Positions 43,185 to 51,904 of a stretch of 64,000 nucleotides of DNA are shown here, piece after piece. The notes under the pieces are model-generated. The model saw nothing but the letters and a program-made list of their open reading frames with translations, had not been told where the DNA came from and searched no databases. Position 1 is the first letter of the stretch, and the number at the start of each line of letters is the position of its first letter. The position numbers and the translations under genes are program-made. Source of the stretch: Bradyrhizobium vignae (GTDB lineage: Bacteria > Pseudomonadota > Alphaproteobacteria > Rhizobiales > Xanthobacteraceae); assembly GCF_004114425.1 (NCBI RefSeq), contig NZ_RDQF01000043.1:1-64000 (forward strand), given 5' to 3'.

Positions 43185-43216
43185 TACTCGGTGCAATAAA
43201 AACATTGAACCGAGTA
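43185..43216. promoter_or_regulatory. inverted repeat TACTCGGT-N16-ACCGAGTA
   Basis: Two perfect 8-base arms at 43185-43192 and 43209-43216, separated by an AT-rich centre, lie 135 bases upstream of the DUF1127 gene in an otherwise empty gap. The AT-rich spacer suggests an operator over a promoter; nothing identifies the binding protein. Confidence 0.4.
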
Positions 43217-43296
43217 CAATCTGGAGAGTTTCGCCGGTGCGTCGTTGGATGTCCGAACAGGAACGACTGGTCGGCTGCGCAATGGTGGGCCAACAC

Positions 43297-43437
43297 TCAG
43301 TCATCCGCCGAATTTAGAATCATCCACGCTGAGACTGTCTGCCAAACGCCGTCGCTCGACTTGCGCTGATACGTGACGAAGTCGGCGTCGTCGCTGTACT
43401 GGATTTCGTACCGATAGGATTCGAGATGCCTTGTCAT
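43297..43437 (-). CDS. small hypothetical protein (46 aa)
   Basis: ATG 43437 follows AGGAGAG at good spacing. The product, about 46 residues, reads MTRHLESYRYEIQYSDDADF and continues VTYQRKSSDGVWQTVSAW. It looks like one small beta-rich domain. It is too short for confident assignment, but the ribosome site and balanced composition argue that it is real. Confidence 0.55.
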   Translation of the reverse strand: MTRHLESYRYEIQYSDDADFVTYQRKSSDGVWQTVSAWMILNSADD

Positions 43438-43663
43438 TGAACTCTCCTGTTTTGAAGGCGGCGCTTCTCGCGTCATCATCCAAAGACATCGATCGGAGAG
43501 CCCACCTCAGAAAGGGCCATAGGTGGAAAGGGTCCTTCCAGGCAGCGGAAGGCTCGCTTCGCTCGAAGGGCCATCCGGATCACCCCCGGCGATGCCGTCT
43601 TCCGCAGTCCGGGGTGATATGGCAAAATCGGAAGGTATCCTCCCGAATTATGGAAGGGATCCG

Positions 43664-44560
43664 ATGGATCGCCTGGAAGCGATGTCGACCTTTCTGACCG
43701 TGGTCGAGCAGGGCAGCTTGTCCGCGGCGGCGCGGCGGTTGAAAACGCCGCTCACAACAGTCAGTCGCAACGTATCCGAGCTCGAGGCTCACCTGCGGAC
43801 GAAGCTCTTCAACCGATCGAGCCGGCAGCTGGTGCTAACGGATGCAGGCACGTCCTACGTTGCGGCTTGCAAGCGCATTCTCACCGATGTGCTCGAAGCG
43901 GAGCGTACCGCCTCCGGCGAGTATACCACGCCGACGGGCGAGCTGGCCGTGACCACCCCATTGGGCCTTGGGCGCATCATTCTGATGCCGATCATTGCGG
44001 ACTTCCTCAAGACCTACCCGGACATCAAGGTCAGGATGATCCCCACCGACCAGAAGCTGAGCCTTGCCCAGGAGCAAATCGATGTCGCGGTGCGCATCGG
44101 CGAATTGCCGGACTCGAGCCTGGTCGCGCTGCGGCTCGGCAGGACGCGCCGGGTGGTGTGCGCCAGTCCCGCCTATCTTGCGGCGCGCGGAACGCCGCGC
44201 ACGCCGGAAGATTTGGCCGGACATGATTGCATCAGCTATCCTGGCTTCTCGCCACCGGATGTCTGGACATTCGTCAGAGGCAAGGCGACCATCGCGGCGC
44301 CGGTGCATACGCGGCTCACCGTCGGCAGCGCGGAAGCGGCTTGTACGGCAGCCCGCGCTGGCGTGGGAATTTCCATCGCCTTTGCCTACCAACTCGAAGC
44401 TGGTCCGGAAGCGGGAGCATTGATGACCGTACTGGATGAATTCCAGCCACCGCCAATGCCGGTTAATCTCGTCTACACAGCGAACCGGTTTCTGCCGATC
44501 AAGGTCAGAGCGTTTCTGGACTTTGCAGCCCCGCGGCTGAAGCGGGTTTTCGCGGAGTAA
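43664..44560 (+). CDS. LysR-family transcriptional regulator
   Basis: From ATG 43664, after AAGGGA, the protein has 298 residues. It has the HTH MDRLEAMSTFLTVVEQGSL with LSAAARRLKTPLTTVSRNVSELE, then the effector-binding domain (GELAVTTPLGLGRIILMPIIADFL, IDVAVRIGELPDSSLVALRLG). The P-L-T-T-V-S-R-N-V recognition helix is typical of the GcvA/DsdC-like clade with a single-gene target nearby. No obvious divergent partner is present; the closest is the 46-residue gene on the minus strand. Confidence 0.85.
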   Translation: MDRLEAMSTFLTVVEQGSLSAAARRLKTPLTTVSRNVSELEAHLRTKLFNRSSRQLVLTDAGTSYVAACKRILTDVLEAERTASGEYTTPTGELAVTTPLGLGRIILMPIIADFLKTYPDIKVRMIPTDQKLSLAQEQIDVAVRIGELPDSSLVALRLGRTRRVVCASPAYLAARGTPRTPEDLAGHDCISYPGFSPPDVWTFVRGKATIAAPVHTRLTVGSAEAACTAARAGVGISIAFAYQLEAGPEAGALMTVLDEFQPPPMPVNLVYTANRFLPIKVRAFLDFAAPRLKRVFAE

Positions 44561-44702
44561 ACCGAGGCGGTGCTCACTCCGCTGTCGAGCTTCCAAAATC
44601 CGGAAGGATGACTCCCGGTTTCCCCGCCTGTTGACCCGGGCCTTTCGCCCCACCTCCCAGTCACGACCTGCCGGAAACGGCGTCACGAACTGGAGGCGAA
44701 AC

Positions 44703-44885
44703 ATGGGTGAAGTCATCCAATTTATCCCGAAGGCCGAGCGCGAACGGCTCCGCCTGATACGAGAAGCCCGGTCAATCTACGACAGCGTCTTCCCGCCGGC
44801 TGATCCGGTCAACGGGCAGCCCGACAGCACACCGATCGCCATCAACGGAACCTGGATTCATCGGGGCGGCGAACCGCTGTCGTGA
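44703..44885 (+). CDS. small hypothetical protein (60 aa)
   Basis: ATG 44703 follows TGGAGGCGAAAC. The 60-residue product reads MGEVIQFIPKAERERLRLIR, then EARSIYDSVFPPADP, and ends INGTWIHRGGEPLS. Short proteins with the xVIQFIPK start are common in Bradyrhizobium. Function is unknown. It overlaps the preceding bases of the next exported gene's leader. Confidence 0.6.
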   Translation: MGEVIQFIPKAERERLRLIREARSIYDSVFPPADPVNGQPDSTPIAINGTWIHRGGEPLS

Positions 44886-44932
44886 TCAACGACTTCGCCG
44901 TGCTCGATCGCCAATCATTAGGAGCAATCGTC

Positions 44933-45259
44933 ATGTCAATCCGCAACACGCTTTTCGCCGCCGCATTCGGTATCGCTTCTCTGACGGCGGCCCACGCAGA
45001 AGGGCTGCGTCCCATTGAGGCCAAGAGCATTAACCTCGGCGGGATATCGGGGGTCGCCTACTACACCGTCGAGCGCGATGGATTTCGCGTGGTCGCCACT
45101 CTGGCGCAAGGCGAGACAGGAACACCGTTCCGCGTCGTATCTCTTCTCACACCTGGTCAGCGCCTGCTGCTCTCGACACCGCAGCCAGCGGGCGTGATCG
45201 AAATCAGCCGGGAAGGGGACAGCGTGCTCGTTCGCAAACCGAACACAGCCTCGAACTGA
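44933..45259 (+). CDS. small exported protein
   Basis: ATG 44933 follows AGGAGC. The 108-residue product has a signal peptide ending LTAAHAEG and then a beta-rich domain: INLGGISGVAYYTVERDGFRV, VVATLAQGETGTPFRVVS and a QRLLLSTPQPAGVIEISRE segment. This looks like a periplasmic protein common in Bradyrhizobium, without a named domain known to me. It is between two other small genes on the plus strand. Confidence 0.65.
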   Translation: MSIRNTLFAAAFGIASLTAAHAEGLRPIEAKSINLGGISGVAYYTVERDGFRVVATLAQGETGTPFRVVSLLTPGQRLLLSTPQPAGVIEISREGDSVLVRKPNTASN

Positions 45260-45312
45260 ACCCGAGTTGAACGGCTGCGCTCACCAAGGAGCACCGCCAA
45301 GGAAAACTGCAT

Positions 45313-45798
45313 ATGTCGACCATCCACCTTCATCGAACTACCACGGCGACGCCCGAGCAGTACGTGGCCGGCCTGACCGATTTCGGGCCCGGCCGCTCGA
45401 AGCTGTTTGACAACAGCAGCGATGCGTATCTCAAGGTGCATCATCGGACCGGCTCGCATGCCGATGTCACTGAAGGTTCAGGCGGAATCTGGGAGCGCCT
45501 GCATTATGACTGGTCTGATCCTGAGCACGTCGTCCTCACGACAACCGACTCCAATGTGTGGAGTGGCGCCTCGGGTCACACCTATACTTTTACCCGTAAA
45601 CCCGACGGCACGACCGACATTGATGTGGTCGTGATACGCGACGGCAGAAACCTGACGGGTCGGCTGCTCGGCTTCGTGCTCGGGACCATCGGCAGGGGTG
45701 TTCTGGAAAAGGCTTTTGAAAACTCCGTCAAGGCCATCGAAGCCCGGAACAGCAAGGGTGGGCAGCAAGACCCAGGCATTTCCGACCTCGCCGCCTAA
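45313..45798 (+). CDS. SRPBCC/polyketide-cyclase-like protein
   Basis: The 161-residue protein starts MSTIHLHRTTTATPEQYVAG, has GGIWERLHYDWSDPEHVVLTT and YTFTRKPDGTTDIDVVVIRDG, and ends in a long helix (GRGVLEKAFENSVKAIEARN). A first strand, a helix-grip middle and a final amphipathic helix are the SRPBCC plan for binding hydrophobic ligands. Assignment is by pattern only. Confidence 0.5.
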   Translation: MSTIHLHRTTTATPEQYVAGLTDFGPGRSKLFDNSSDAYLKVHHRTGSHADVTEGSGGIWERLHYDWSDPEHVVLTTTDSNVWSGASGHTYTFTRKPDGTTDIDVVVIRDGRNLTGRLLGFVLGTIGRGVLEKAFENSVKAIEARNSKGGQQDPGISDLAA

Positions 45799-45844
45799 GC
45801 AGTTGGATAGCACCCCGATGCCCTCGTCGCCGGCGCATGCTAGG

Positions 45845-48176
45845 ATGTTGCCCAGAGTTCTGGTTGAGAGATCACCCGAACGGATTGCTCCGGAACGGGG
45901 AATGGCGAAACGGCTGACAAAAACTGCGCCACCGCAGCAAAATCAGCGCGCGCGCGCCCCGCGTTCGGGAGAACTTTCACTGCTTGGGCGAGAAACTGAA
46001 ATTGCTCTCATCGATCAGCTTCTCGACAGGATCCATGACGGCGGGGCAACTCTCTTTATCAGCGGGGCACCGGGGATTGGAAATCAGCGCTGCTCGAGAA
46101 GGCCAAAGATAGGGCCCGTGAACGGGACATCGTCGTATTGGGCATGACCGGCGTGCTCGCTGAAGTTAATCTGGCGTTTGCCGGACTTCAGCAGGCGTTG
46201 CGTCCACTCATGAAGCTGGCAAAGGCGTTGCCGCCCCGCCAGCAGTCTGCCTTGCTGAATGCGTTCGGGCTGGGCGAGGAAGCTGCTGAACCACCCGATG
46301 TCTGGCTGGTCGCGCTTGCAACGCTGACGCTGCTCACTGAAAGCGCAACTCACAAACCGATCCTCCTGGTCGTTGACGATGCGCAATGGCTGGATGAAGC
46401 GACGCGTGACGTGCTGTCGTTTGTCTCCCGGCGTCTGAGTGCGGATTCGATCGTTCTGCTGCTCGCTCTACGAGAGGGTTTTTCCCTTCCATTTGGCCTG
46501 CTCGACATCCGGGCCCCTGACCTCTCCGGGAAGCTGCGCGACCGCTTTCTCAAGGAAGCCGCCGGCAATCCATTGGCGTTGGTAGAGTTGCCGCACAACT
46601 TGCGAACTGAGGACGACGGGGAAGCTCCATGGCTTCCCTTGACGGAGCGACTTGAACGCACCTTCTCCAGCCGCTTGTCCGGTCTTCCGGGCGCCACTCA
46701 GATGCTGTTGAACGTTGCCGCTGAAAACGACGGAACGTCTCTCCACGAAATCCTGCGCGCCGGCGAAGTGCTGCTGGCCCAGAATATCGGAGTCGACGCC
46801 CTTGCGCCCGCCGCCTCCGCCCAGCTGATCGATCTCGATGCAATGCAGGTTCGGTTTCGACACCCGCTCGTGCGATCCGCGATCCATCGAACCGCCGACG
46901 TTGCAACGCGCCAAAGGGTTCATTCCGCGCTTGCGGCGGTCATCGAGGATCAAGACCGCCGGCTTTGGCATCGTGCTGCGGCGACCGTGGGGCCCGACGA
47001 CGACCTGGCCGCCGAACTCGATCTCATGGCGAGCCGTGCGCAGAGCCGGGGCGCCAACACCATGGCCATGGAGGTTCTGCAGATCGCGGCAAAGCTGAGC
47101 AGCACGGCGAAGGCCAGGAGAGAACGATTCTTGCAGGCCGCCGAAATTGCAACCGACCTTGGTCGACCGGGGTTGCTGGAGCATCTGTTGCGGGAAGCCG
47201 AGGTGGAGCCGTCGGATAGGCTGGGCGGCGCCCGGGTCGGCTGGTGCCGCGAGATGAGTCAACCTCTTATGGTCAATGATCTCGGCAGGATTTCCGCCCT
47301 CGTAAATCTTGCCGACCAGGCGCGCGCGGCTGGCGCGAAGGACTTGGCGAGCAATCTTCTCTGGCGAGCGGCGCAACGCTGCTGGTGGAGCAACGCGGGT
47401 AGCGAGCTTCGCGCGAGCGTCCTCACCGCCGCAAGATCACTCGAGTTATCGGAGCTCGACCCGCGCGGCATCGCCATATCCGCCTATTCCGACCCGCTTC
47501 GACGAAGCAGCGAGGTATACGCGGGGCTGAAGCTGCTTTCGCAAAAGGGCGGCCACGATCCTCATGTTGCGCGAATCCTGGGAAGCACTGCAAACGTCAT
47601 CGGCGCGTTTGATCTTGGTGTAAGTTTCCTGGCTGAGTCTACCGCGGGGCTGCGCAAACAGGGGCGAATCGGCAATTTGGCGCGAGCGTTGTTCGCTCAG
47701 GCATGGGCTGAAATGGAAGTCGGCGATTGGATCGGGGCGAGGCGAGAAGCTGAGGAAGCCGCCCGTTTTGCCGAGGAGACCGGATCTGCAGTATGGACCG
47801 CAGCGGCCACGATCGTGAAAGCGCAGCTTGCGGGCATGCAGGGCAGGCTTGAGCAGGCCGAGACATGCGCGACGGAAGCGGAGCGCCTGGTCTTGTCGAC
47901 TGGCGCCAGTTTCCTGCTTGCGATGCTGCAGTTGGGGCGCGGCATAACGGCCATCGGTGCCGGTCGGCATTTGGAGGCCTTCGAGCATCTGCAGCGGCTG
48001 TTTGCGCCGGCCGATCCGGCTTTCAACTCTGGCCTGCAATTCTTCGCGCTGGCCGACTTTGTCGAAGCGGCCGTCTATTCCGATCATTCGCAGGATGCAC
48101 GCAAGCTGATCGATGAGGTCGAGCGCGTATCCGATCCGGATCCGGTGCCGTGGGTCGCAACGATGTTATGCATGGC
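45845..48176 (+). pseudogene. LuxR-type AAA/TPR (MalT-like) regulator, frameshifted in Walker A and 3'-truncated
   Basis: The first frame encodes SLLGRETEIALIDQLLDRIHDG and ATLFISGAPGIG. One base is lost at about 46080, exactly in the P-loop; restoring it gives GKSALLEKAKDRA in the second frame. That frame continues with LLVVDDAQWLDEATRDVLSF (Walker B) and a long helical TPR-like region to about 48176. The expected C-terminal LuxR helix-turn-helix is absent: the frame runs into an AraC gene fragment instead. It is broken twice and very unlikely to work as a regulator. Start uncertain (45845 or 45902). Confidence 0.7.
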
Positions 48177-48482
48177 ATGGCTTCGATCGCCTGTCTGAGC
48201 CGATACCATTTTGCCCGCGCCTTCAAGCAGGCCGTCGGACATTCTCCTCATCGCTATGTCAGCATCAGGCGCCTTGATCGCGCGAAAGCCTTGTTGACGC
48301 AAGGTGATCGATCGTTGGTGGATATTGCGCTGGCGCTCAGCTTTTCCGACCAAGCCAGTTTCACACGCGCATTCAGCCAGGCAACAGGTCGGGCGCCCGG
48401 CCAATATCGCCGCGAGTTTGGATCGCGACAACACGATTCGTCGCCGGCTGATATCAGACAGGCTCTTCCGGTGCTGGCGTGA
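48177..48482 (+). pseudogene. AraC-family DNA-binding domain fragment
   Basis: About 101 residues hold a complete pair of AraC HTH units: IACLSRYHFARAFKQAVGHS, PHRYVSIRRLDRAKALL and DIALALSFSDQASFTRAFSQ. They closely resemble the C-terminus of the AraC protein at 40854, including the tail RQALPVLA versus RHSLSVFA. The N-terminal sensor domain is missing. The fragment is fused out of frame to the end of the LuxR-type pseudogene. An ATG at 48177 could still give a free DNA-binding domain. Confidence 0.65.
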
Positions 48483-48665
48483 ATCCGGAGGTCGCGTCAT
48501 CGCCACTCTCAAACACGCACGGCCATCATCCAGCATCTGCATCCGTCTTCATTGGCCAGCAACAAATGACAAAACAAAAGCATGTGACGCAAAGAACTCG
48601 CTCGGTCCCTTAACTATGTTCGATCGCGACGAAGCAAGGCACACGAAGCGTCCAGCGATTGCTCA

Positions 48666-48863
48666 GTGCCGACATCGAACGGCAACACGACTGAGGAGCT
48701 CTGTGATGAGCATCATAGATGCAAGTGCATTGCCGAGCGGCTCCGCATCACGCCAACGCCATATCACGATGACGGGATCATTGATGCGCTCGCGCAAGCG
48801 CTGCTGGATGTATGGGGGCGGGTCGAATTGCCGTTGCGACACCGCGCCCTTGCTGCTGAGTGA
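48666..48863 (+). CDS. small Cys/His-containing hypothetical protein (65 aa)
   Basis: A GTG at 48666 opens a 65-residue frame, MPTSNGNTTEELCDEHHRCK followed by CIAERLRITPTPYHDDGI and a C-terminal helix IDALAQALLDVWGRVELPL. The C-x4-H-H-x-C-x-C arrangement could bind a metal. The protein-like composition and amphipathic helix suggest a real gene, but I have no family for it. Confidence 0.4.
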   Translation: MPTSNGNTTEELCDEHHRCKCIAERLRITPTPYHDDGIIDALAQALLDVWGRVELPLRHRALAAE

Positions 48864-48945
48864 TCAACCATGCGTGCCCGGCGGCATGCGCCGTATTGAT
48901 ATCTGCAAACCGAGCCGATTGGCCAAAACACACATGGAGCAGACA

Positions 48946-49305
48946 ATGAAAAACCTTCTCACTCATACGATCGCCGCAAGTTGCCTAGTCGCCTCTGTAT
49001 CGGTCGCACAGGCCCGCACAGTTTACGACGGCTCTTGGGACCTTCTCTTCGTGACGCAAAGGGGCGCGTGCGATCCGACCTACACGTTTTCCGTCAATAT
49101 CACTGACGGGGTCGTCACACATCCCAACCTCGTGAGGTTCAGGGGCCGTGTGGCGCGCTCGGGCGCCGTCCGCGCTTCGGTGACCGTTTCGGACAAATAT
49201 GCGTCCGGCTCAGGTCGGCTCTCGAGCCATACCGGTCGGGGAACGTGGAGCGGCTATTCGGGAGGGGCGCGTTGTTCGGGGTATTGGTCTGCCCGGCGGA
49301 ACTGA
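48946..49305 (+). CDS. small exported protein
   Basis: ATG 48946 follows GGAGCAG. The 119-residue product has a signal peptide (MKNLLTHTIAASCLVASVSV to AQA) and a mature domain with YDGSWDLLFVTQRGACDPTYT, HPNLVRFRGRVARSGAVRAS and GRGTWSGYSGGARCSGYWSA. Two Cys and a repeated strand pattern suggest a small disulfide-bonded beta domain, possibly lipocalin-like. This style is frequent in Bradyrhizobium; function is unknown. Confidence 0.7.
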   Translation: MKNLLTHTIAASCLVASVSVAQARTVYDGSWDLLFVTQRGACDPTYTFSVNITDGVVTHPNLVRFRGRVARSGAVRASVTVSDKYASGSGRLSSHTGRGTWSGYSGGARCSGYWSARRN

Positions 49306-49398
49306 CGAATCTGTTTCCGACTACTGGTTCGTCCGAGGCAATGCTGGTGTTCGGCCGGCGACTGCTGAGCCGCGTCAGTGGTGAATGTTACTCGCGAA

Positions 49399-49660
49399 TT
49401 ATCGTGCGGCCGCGCCGGTGCGTGTGGGTTTCCGCGCGCCGGGGCCCGGATGGACGTGAACCGCCTTCGCCGTCAGCGGCTCGCCGCACTCCGAGCAGAC
49501 CATGACGGGATCAAACATCTTATGGCAGTTCTTGTGTTCGTGCAGCAACGGTCGTCCGCGCGAGTCGACCATGTGAACGTTGCCCCAATGCACGATCGAC
49601 ATGATGATCGGATAGAGGTCGAGATCCTTTTGCGTCAGGATGTATTCATAGCGCTTGCGC
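49399..49660 (-). pseudogene. C-terminal fragment of an HxlR-family regulator
   Basis: The minus strand reads KRYEYILTQKDLDLYPIIMS, then IVHWGNVHMVDSRGRPLLHE, CHKMFDPVMVCSECGEPL and a Pro/Gly basic tail to 49399. The TxKGxDLxPIxxxIxxWG helix and the CxxCGEPL motif are the end of HxlR winged-helix regulators. A TAA stop lies immediately upstream in frame and the DNA-binding half is gone. An internal ATG (49602) gives 67 residues, but no DNA-binding unit remains. Confidence 0.6.
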
Positions 49661-49983
49661 GCTTAGCGGTCGAGAACAGCATCGCGGCTGTGACTGCCAT
49701 AATTCTAAGCTTCAGCGAAGTCATGGATGACGTCCCCTTACGCTGCGGACGAACAGGCAGGCCGTTGATCACGCGGTGCGCCAGCCTACCGGCGACGAAA
49801 AGGCATAAGCATAAGGTGATCAAACCATTTCATATTCCGGTAGCCGTTATGCTCCTCCTCAACTTCATGGTCAATTATAGTGCAATTTAACTATTTGCGT
49901 CGTTTGATTGCGTCCGACTAATTCGTCAGTCCGAAGAAGGGTAAAACCGGATTGCGACCGAAAATTTGGGGGCTCGCAAGACG

Positions 49984-50002
49984 TGACCCGTTTGGGTCAT
50001 GC
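49984..50002 (+). promoter_or_regulatory. oriented palindromic motif, copy 1 (TGACCCGTTTGGGTCATGC)
   Basis: A 6-4-6 inverted repeat TGACCC/GGGTCA with conserved centre and trailing TGC, 99 bases ahead of the exported DUF4189 gene at 50102 and reading toward it. Copies 2 and 3 are at 58612 and 60072. Confidence 0.65.
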
Positions 50003-50101
50003 GACAGATGAGCGTTTGCTTAGTTTGACCTGCAGGTGGCCTAGGGCTGGCGTTATGACAGCCGGAGGGGTCGTCGCTGCACTGCAGCATTAGAGGCGTG
50101 A

Positions 50102-50980
50102 ATGTTCACCAGGAGCCTGCTCGCGCTCGGAGCTATGTTGGCTATTGTTCACCCTGTCCACGCAGGCGAATCAATTTGGGATCACAACGGGTCAAGGCTC
50201 AAGTGGTTGAGCGACGGTCAGAGGCGGTCAGCTGTCTACTTTGAACCGCGAGAAGGTCTCTCGGCTGCGGGAATCGAAGTAGGAACGGTCTTATTCGAAG
50301 GCTATAGAAGAGGAAGTGCACTCAGCGGAAAGAGCTATTTGCACCGCAAGGGCTGTCCCCCAGCTTCGTTTGATGTGGCGGCCACGATAACAGACGAGCG
50401 TTCAATCTCCCTGATAGGTAACGCGCCTGTTCGGGCGGCAGGCTGCGATGTCGGAAGTGCAACTAAGCCTGTCACAATTCAGCTCGATTTCAACAAGGAA
50501 GCCACGGACCGACTCACCAACGGCAACAATACCAACATCTCCAGCCTATCGAGCGAACCTTCGTCAGGCGATATTCCGAAGCCAAGCGCTTCTCTGGAAG
50601 GGAAGATCGCGACCACCAAGTGTGGCCCCGACGAGACGCTGTCGGGAAACGACTGTGTCCCGAACAAGCGGTACGGCGCGCTTGCGCTAAGCAGTACCAG
50701 CCGCCTCGCTTACGGAATGTCATGGGACCGAGTCACTGCGAGCCAGGCGCAAGCCGATTCCATGGACCGCTGTCGAAGTAATAGCGCCGGGGTCGCCTGC
50801 CGGGTCATTTTGACCACCGATGCCTGTATTTCACTGTATTGGACGAGTACCGGGACCGGCTGGGGAGCTGTCGCCCGAAGCACCGCAGAGGAAGCCGATC
50901 GTGATGCTTATGCGCAATGTCGAAGCGCCAATCAGTCTTGCGTCAAAGCGGGAGAATTCTGCAACCGCACCGCGCACTGA
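50102..50980 (+). CDS. exported DUF4189-domain protein
   Basis: The 292-residue protein has a signal peptide ending VHPVHAG. An N-terminal domain (SIWDHNGSRLKWLSDGQRR, YFEPREGL, Cys-containing) is joined by a Ser/Pro linker to a C-terminal DUF4189 domain: YGALALSSTSRLAYGMSWD, ASQAQADSMDRCRS, CRVILTTDACISLYW and DAYAQCRSANQSCV. DUF4189 is a small disulfide-rich exported domain of unknown role. Copy 1 of the palindromic motif lies upstream. It is first in a plus-strand run that reaches 55520. Confidence 0.75.
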   Translation: MFTRSLLALGAMLAIVHPVHAGESIWDHNGSRLKWLSDGQRRSAVYFEPREGLSAAGIEVGTVLFEGYRRGSALSGKSYLHRKGCPPASFDVAATITDERSISLIGNAPVRAAGCDVGSATKPVTIQLDFNKEATDRLTNGNNTNISSLSSEPSSGDIPKPSASLEGKIATTKCGPDETLSGNDCVPNKRYGALALSSTSRLAYGMSWDRVTASQAQADSMDRCRSNSAGVACRVILTTDACISLYWTSTGTGWGAVARSTAEEADRDAYAQCRSANQSCVKAGEFCNRTAH

Positions 50981-51014
50981 TCGACGTGACCGGCTGCTTT
51001 TTGGGGAACCTAAT

Positions 51015-51865
51015 ATGAGACGCTCGATCGCCCTTCTGCTGTTGTTGGCCTGTGCTGTGCCCGCCGGGGCTGCGCCGCCATCCAGTTGCGCGGCAAAGTT
51101 CATCGGGGACTGGAGACATTCGGGCAGTGGTAACAGAGGCACCATAACCCCCGATGGCAGGGCGTTGTGCAGCGAGCACCCCTCCTGCGTGCAGGGCACC
51201 TGGACTGTTCGGGAAACGTCCTGACCTACACCAACAGCCTGGGGTCGTGGAATTACACGCTCGCGCCCGACGGGAAATCGATGTCGACGAACGGCGGCGC
51301 CGCGGTTGCAACCCGGATCGGAGCGGTACCGGCCAGCGCACGCGCCAAGGATTCCGGATCTGCGGTCAATAACGTTGCTGCGGACGTTCTCGGAATCGAC
51401 AGGACGCCGTCGCCGGCCCCGGATGCGCCGCCGCCCGCCGCTGCCTTGCCGGCAAAGCCGAGCCCCGCGGAAGATGATCCCGCCAAGGCCGCGGCGGCGC
51501 GGTACGCCCGTACACTCTTCAGTGCCGGTCAGGCCGCAGCGCGTGTTGCCGGTCAGTCCGGCGGAGGACCCGCGGACTGGTCCACGTCCGAAGACCGCTT
51601 CCGGGAGGCGGCTTTAGAGTTCAGAAAGGCTGGCGATGCGAGAAACGAGAAGATCGCCTTGAAGAATGCGGACGTGGCCAGGAGGGAGTCTGCCAAGCCA
51701 CCCCATCGATTGGTGCAGGCGCCGAATGCAAGGAAATCTCCGTCGGCCAAATACAGTCTGCGTTGCAAGATGTACGAAAAGCAGCTCGAGGCCAACGCAG
51801 ACGACGCCCGAACGGCTGAACTGCTGGCGAAACTCCGCAGCGAGCACGGGGATGCGGGGTGCTGA
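51015..51865 (+). pseudogene. exported protein with helical tail, one-base frameshift
   Basis: The first frame from ATG 51015 has a signal peptide (MRRSIALLLLLACAVPAGAA) and then CAAKFIGDWRHSGSGNRGTI and CVQGTW. A missing base near 51205 shifts to a second frame that continues CSGNVLTYTNSLGSWNYTLA, a Pro/Ala linker and a helical tail (DRFREAALEFRKAGDARNEK) to 51865. Joined, this gives about 283 residues: a small beta domain plus one TPR-like helical pair. It lies 40 bases before the first TPR gene. The frame break could be real or a sequencing slip. Confidence 0.6.
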
Positions 51866-51904
51866 AACGCGTCGCGTACCTTTGAAACTCGACTCTCGAG
51901 GCAT

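Noticed and set aside
46468..47376. Minus-strand open frame of about 300 codons
   Set aside because: Antisense to the AAA/TPR regulator pseudogene, which shows Walker B and helical repeats.
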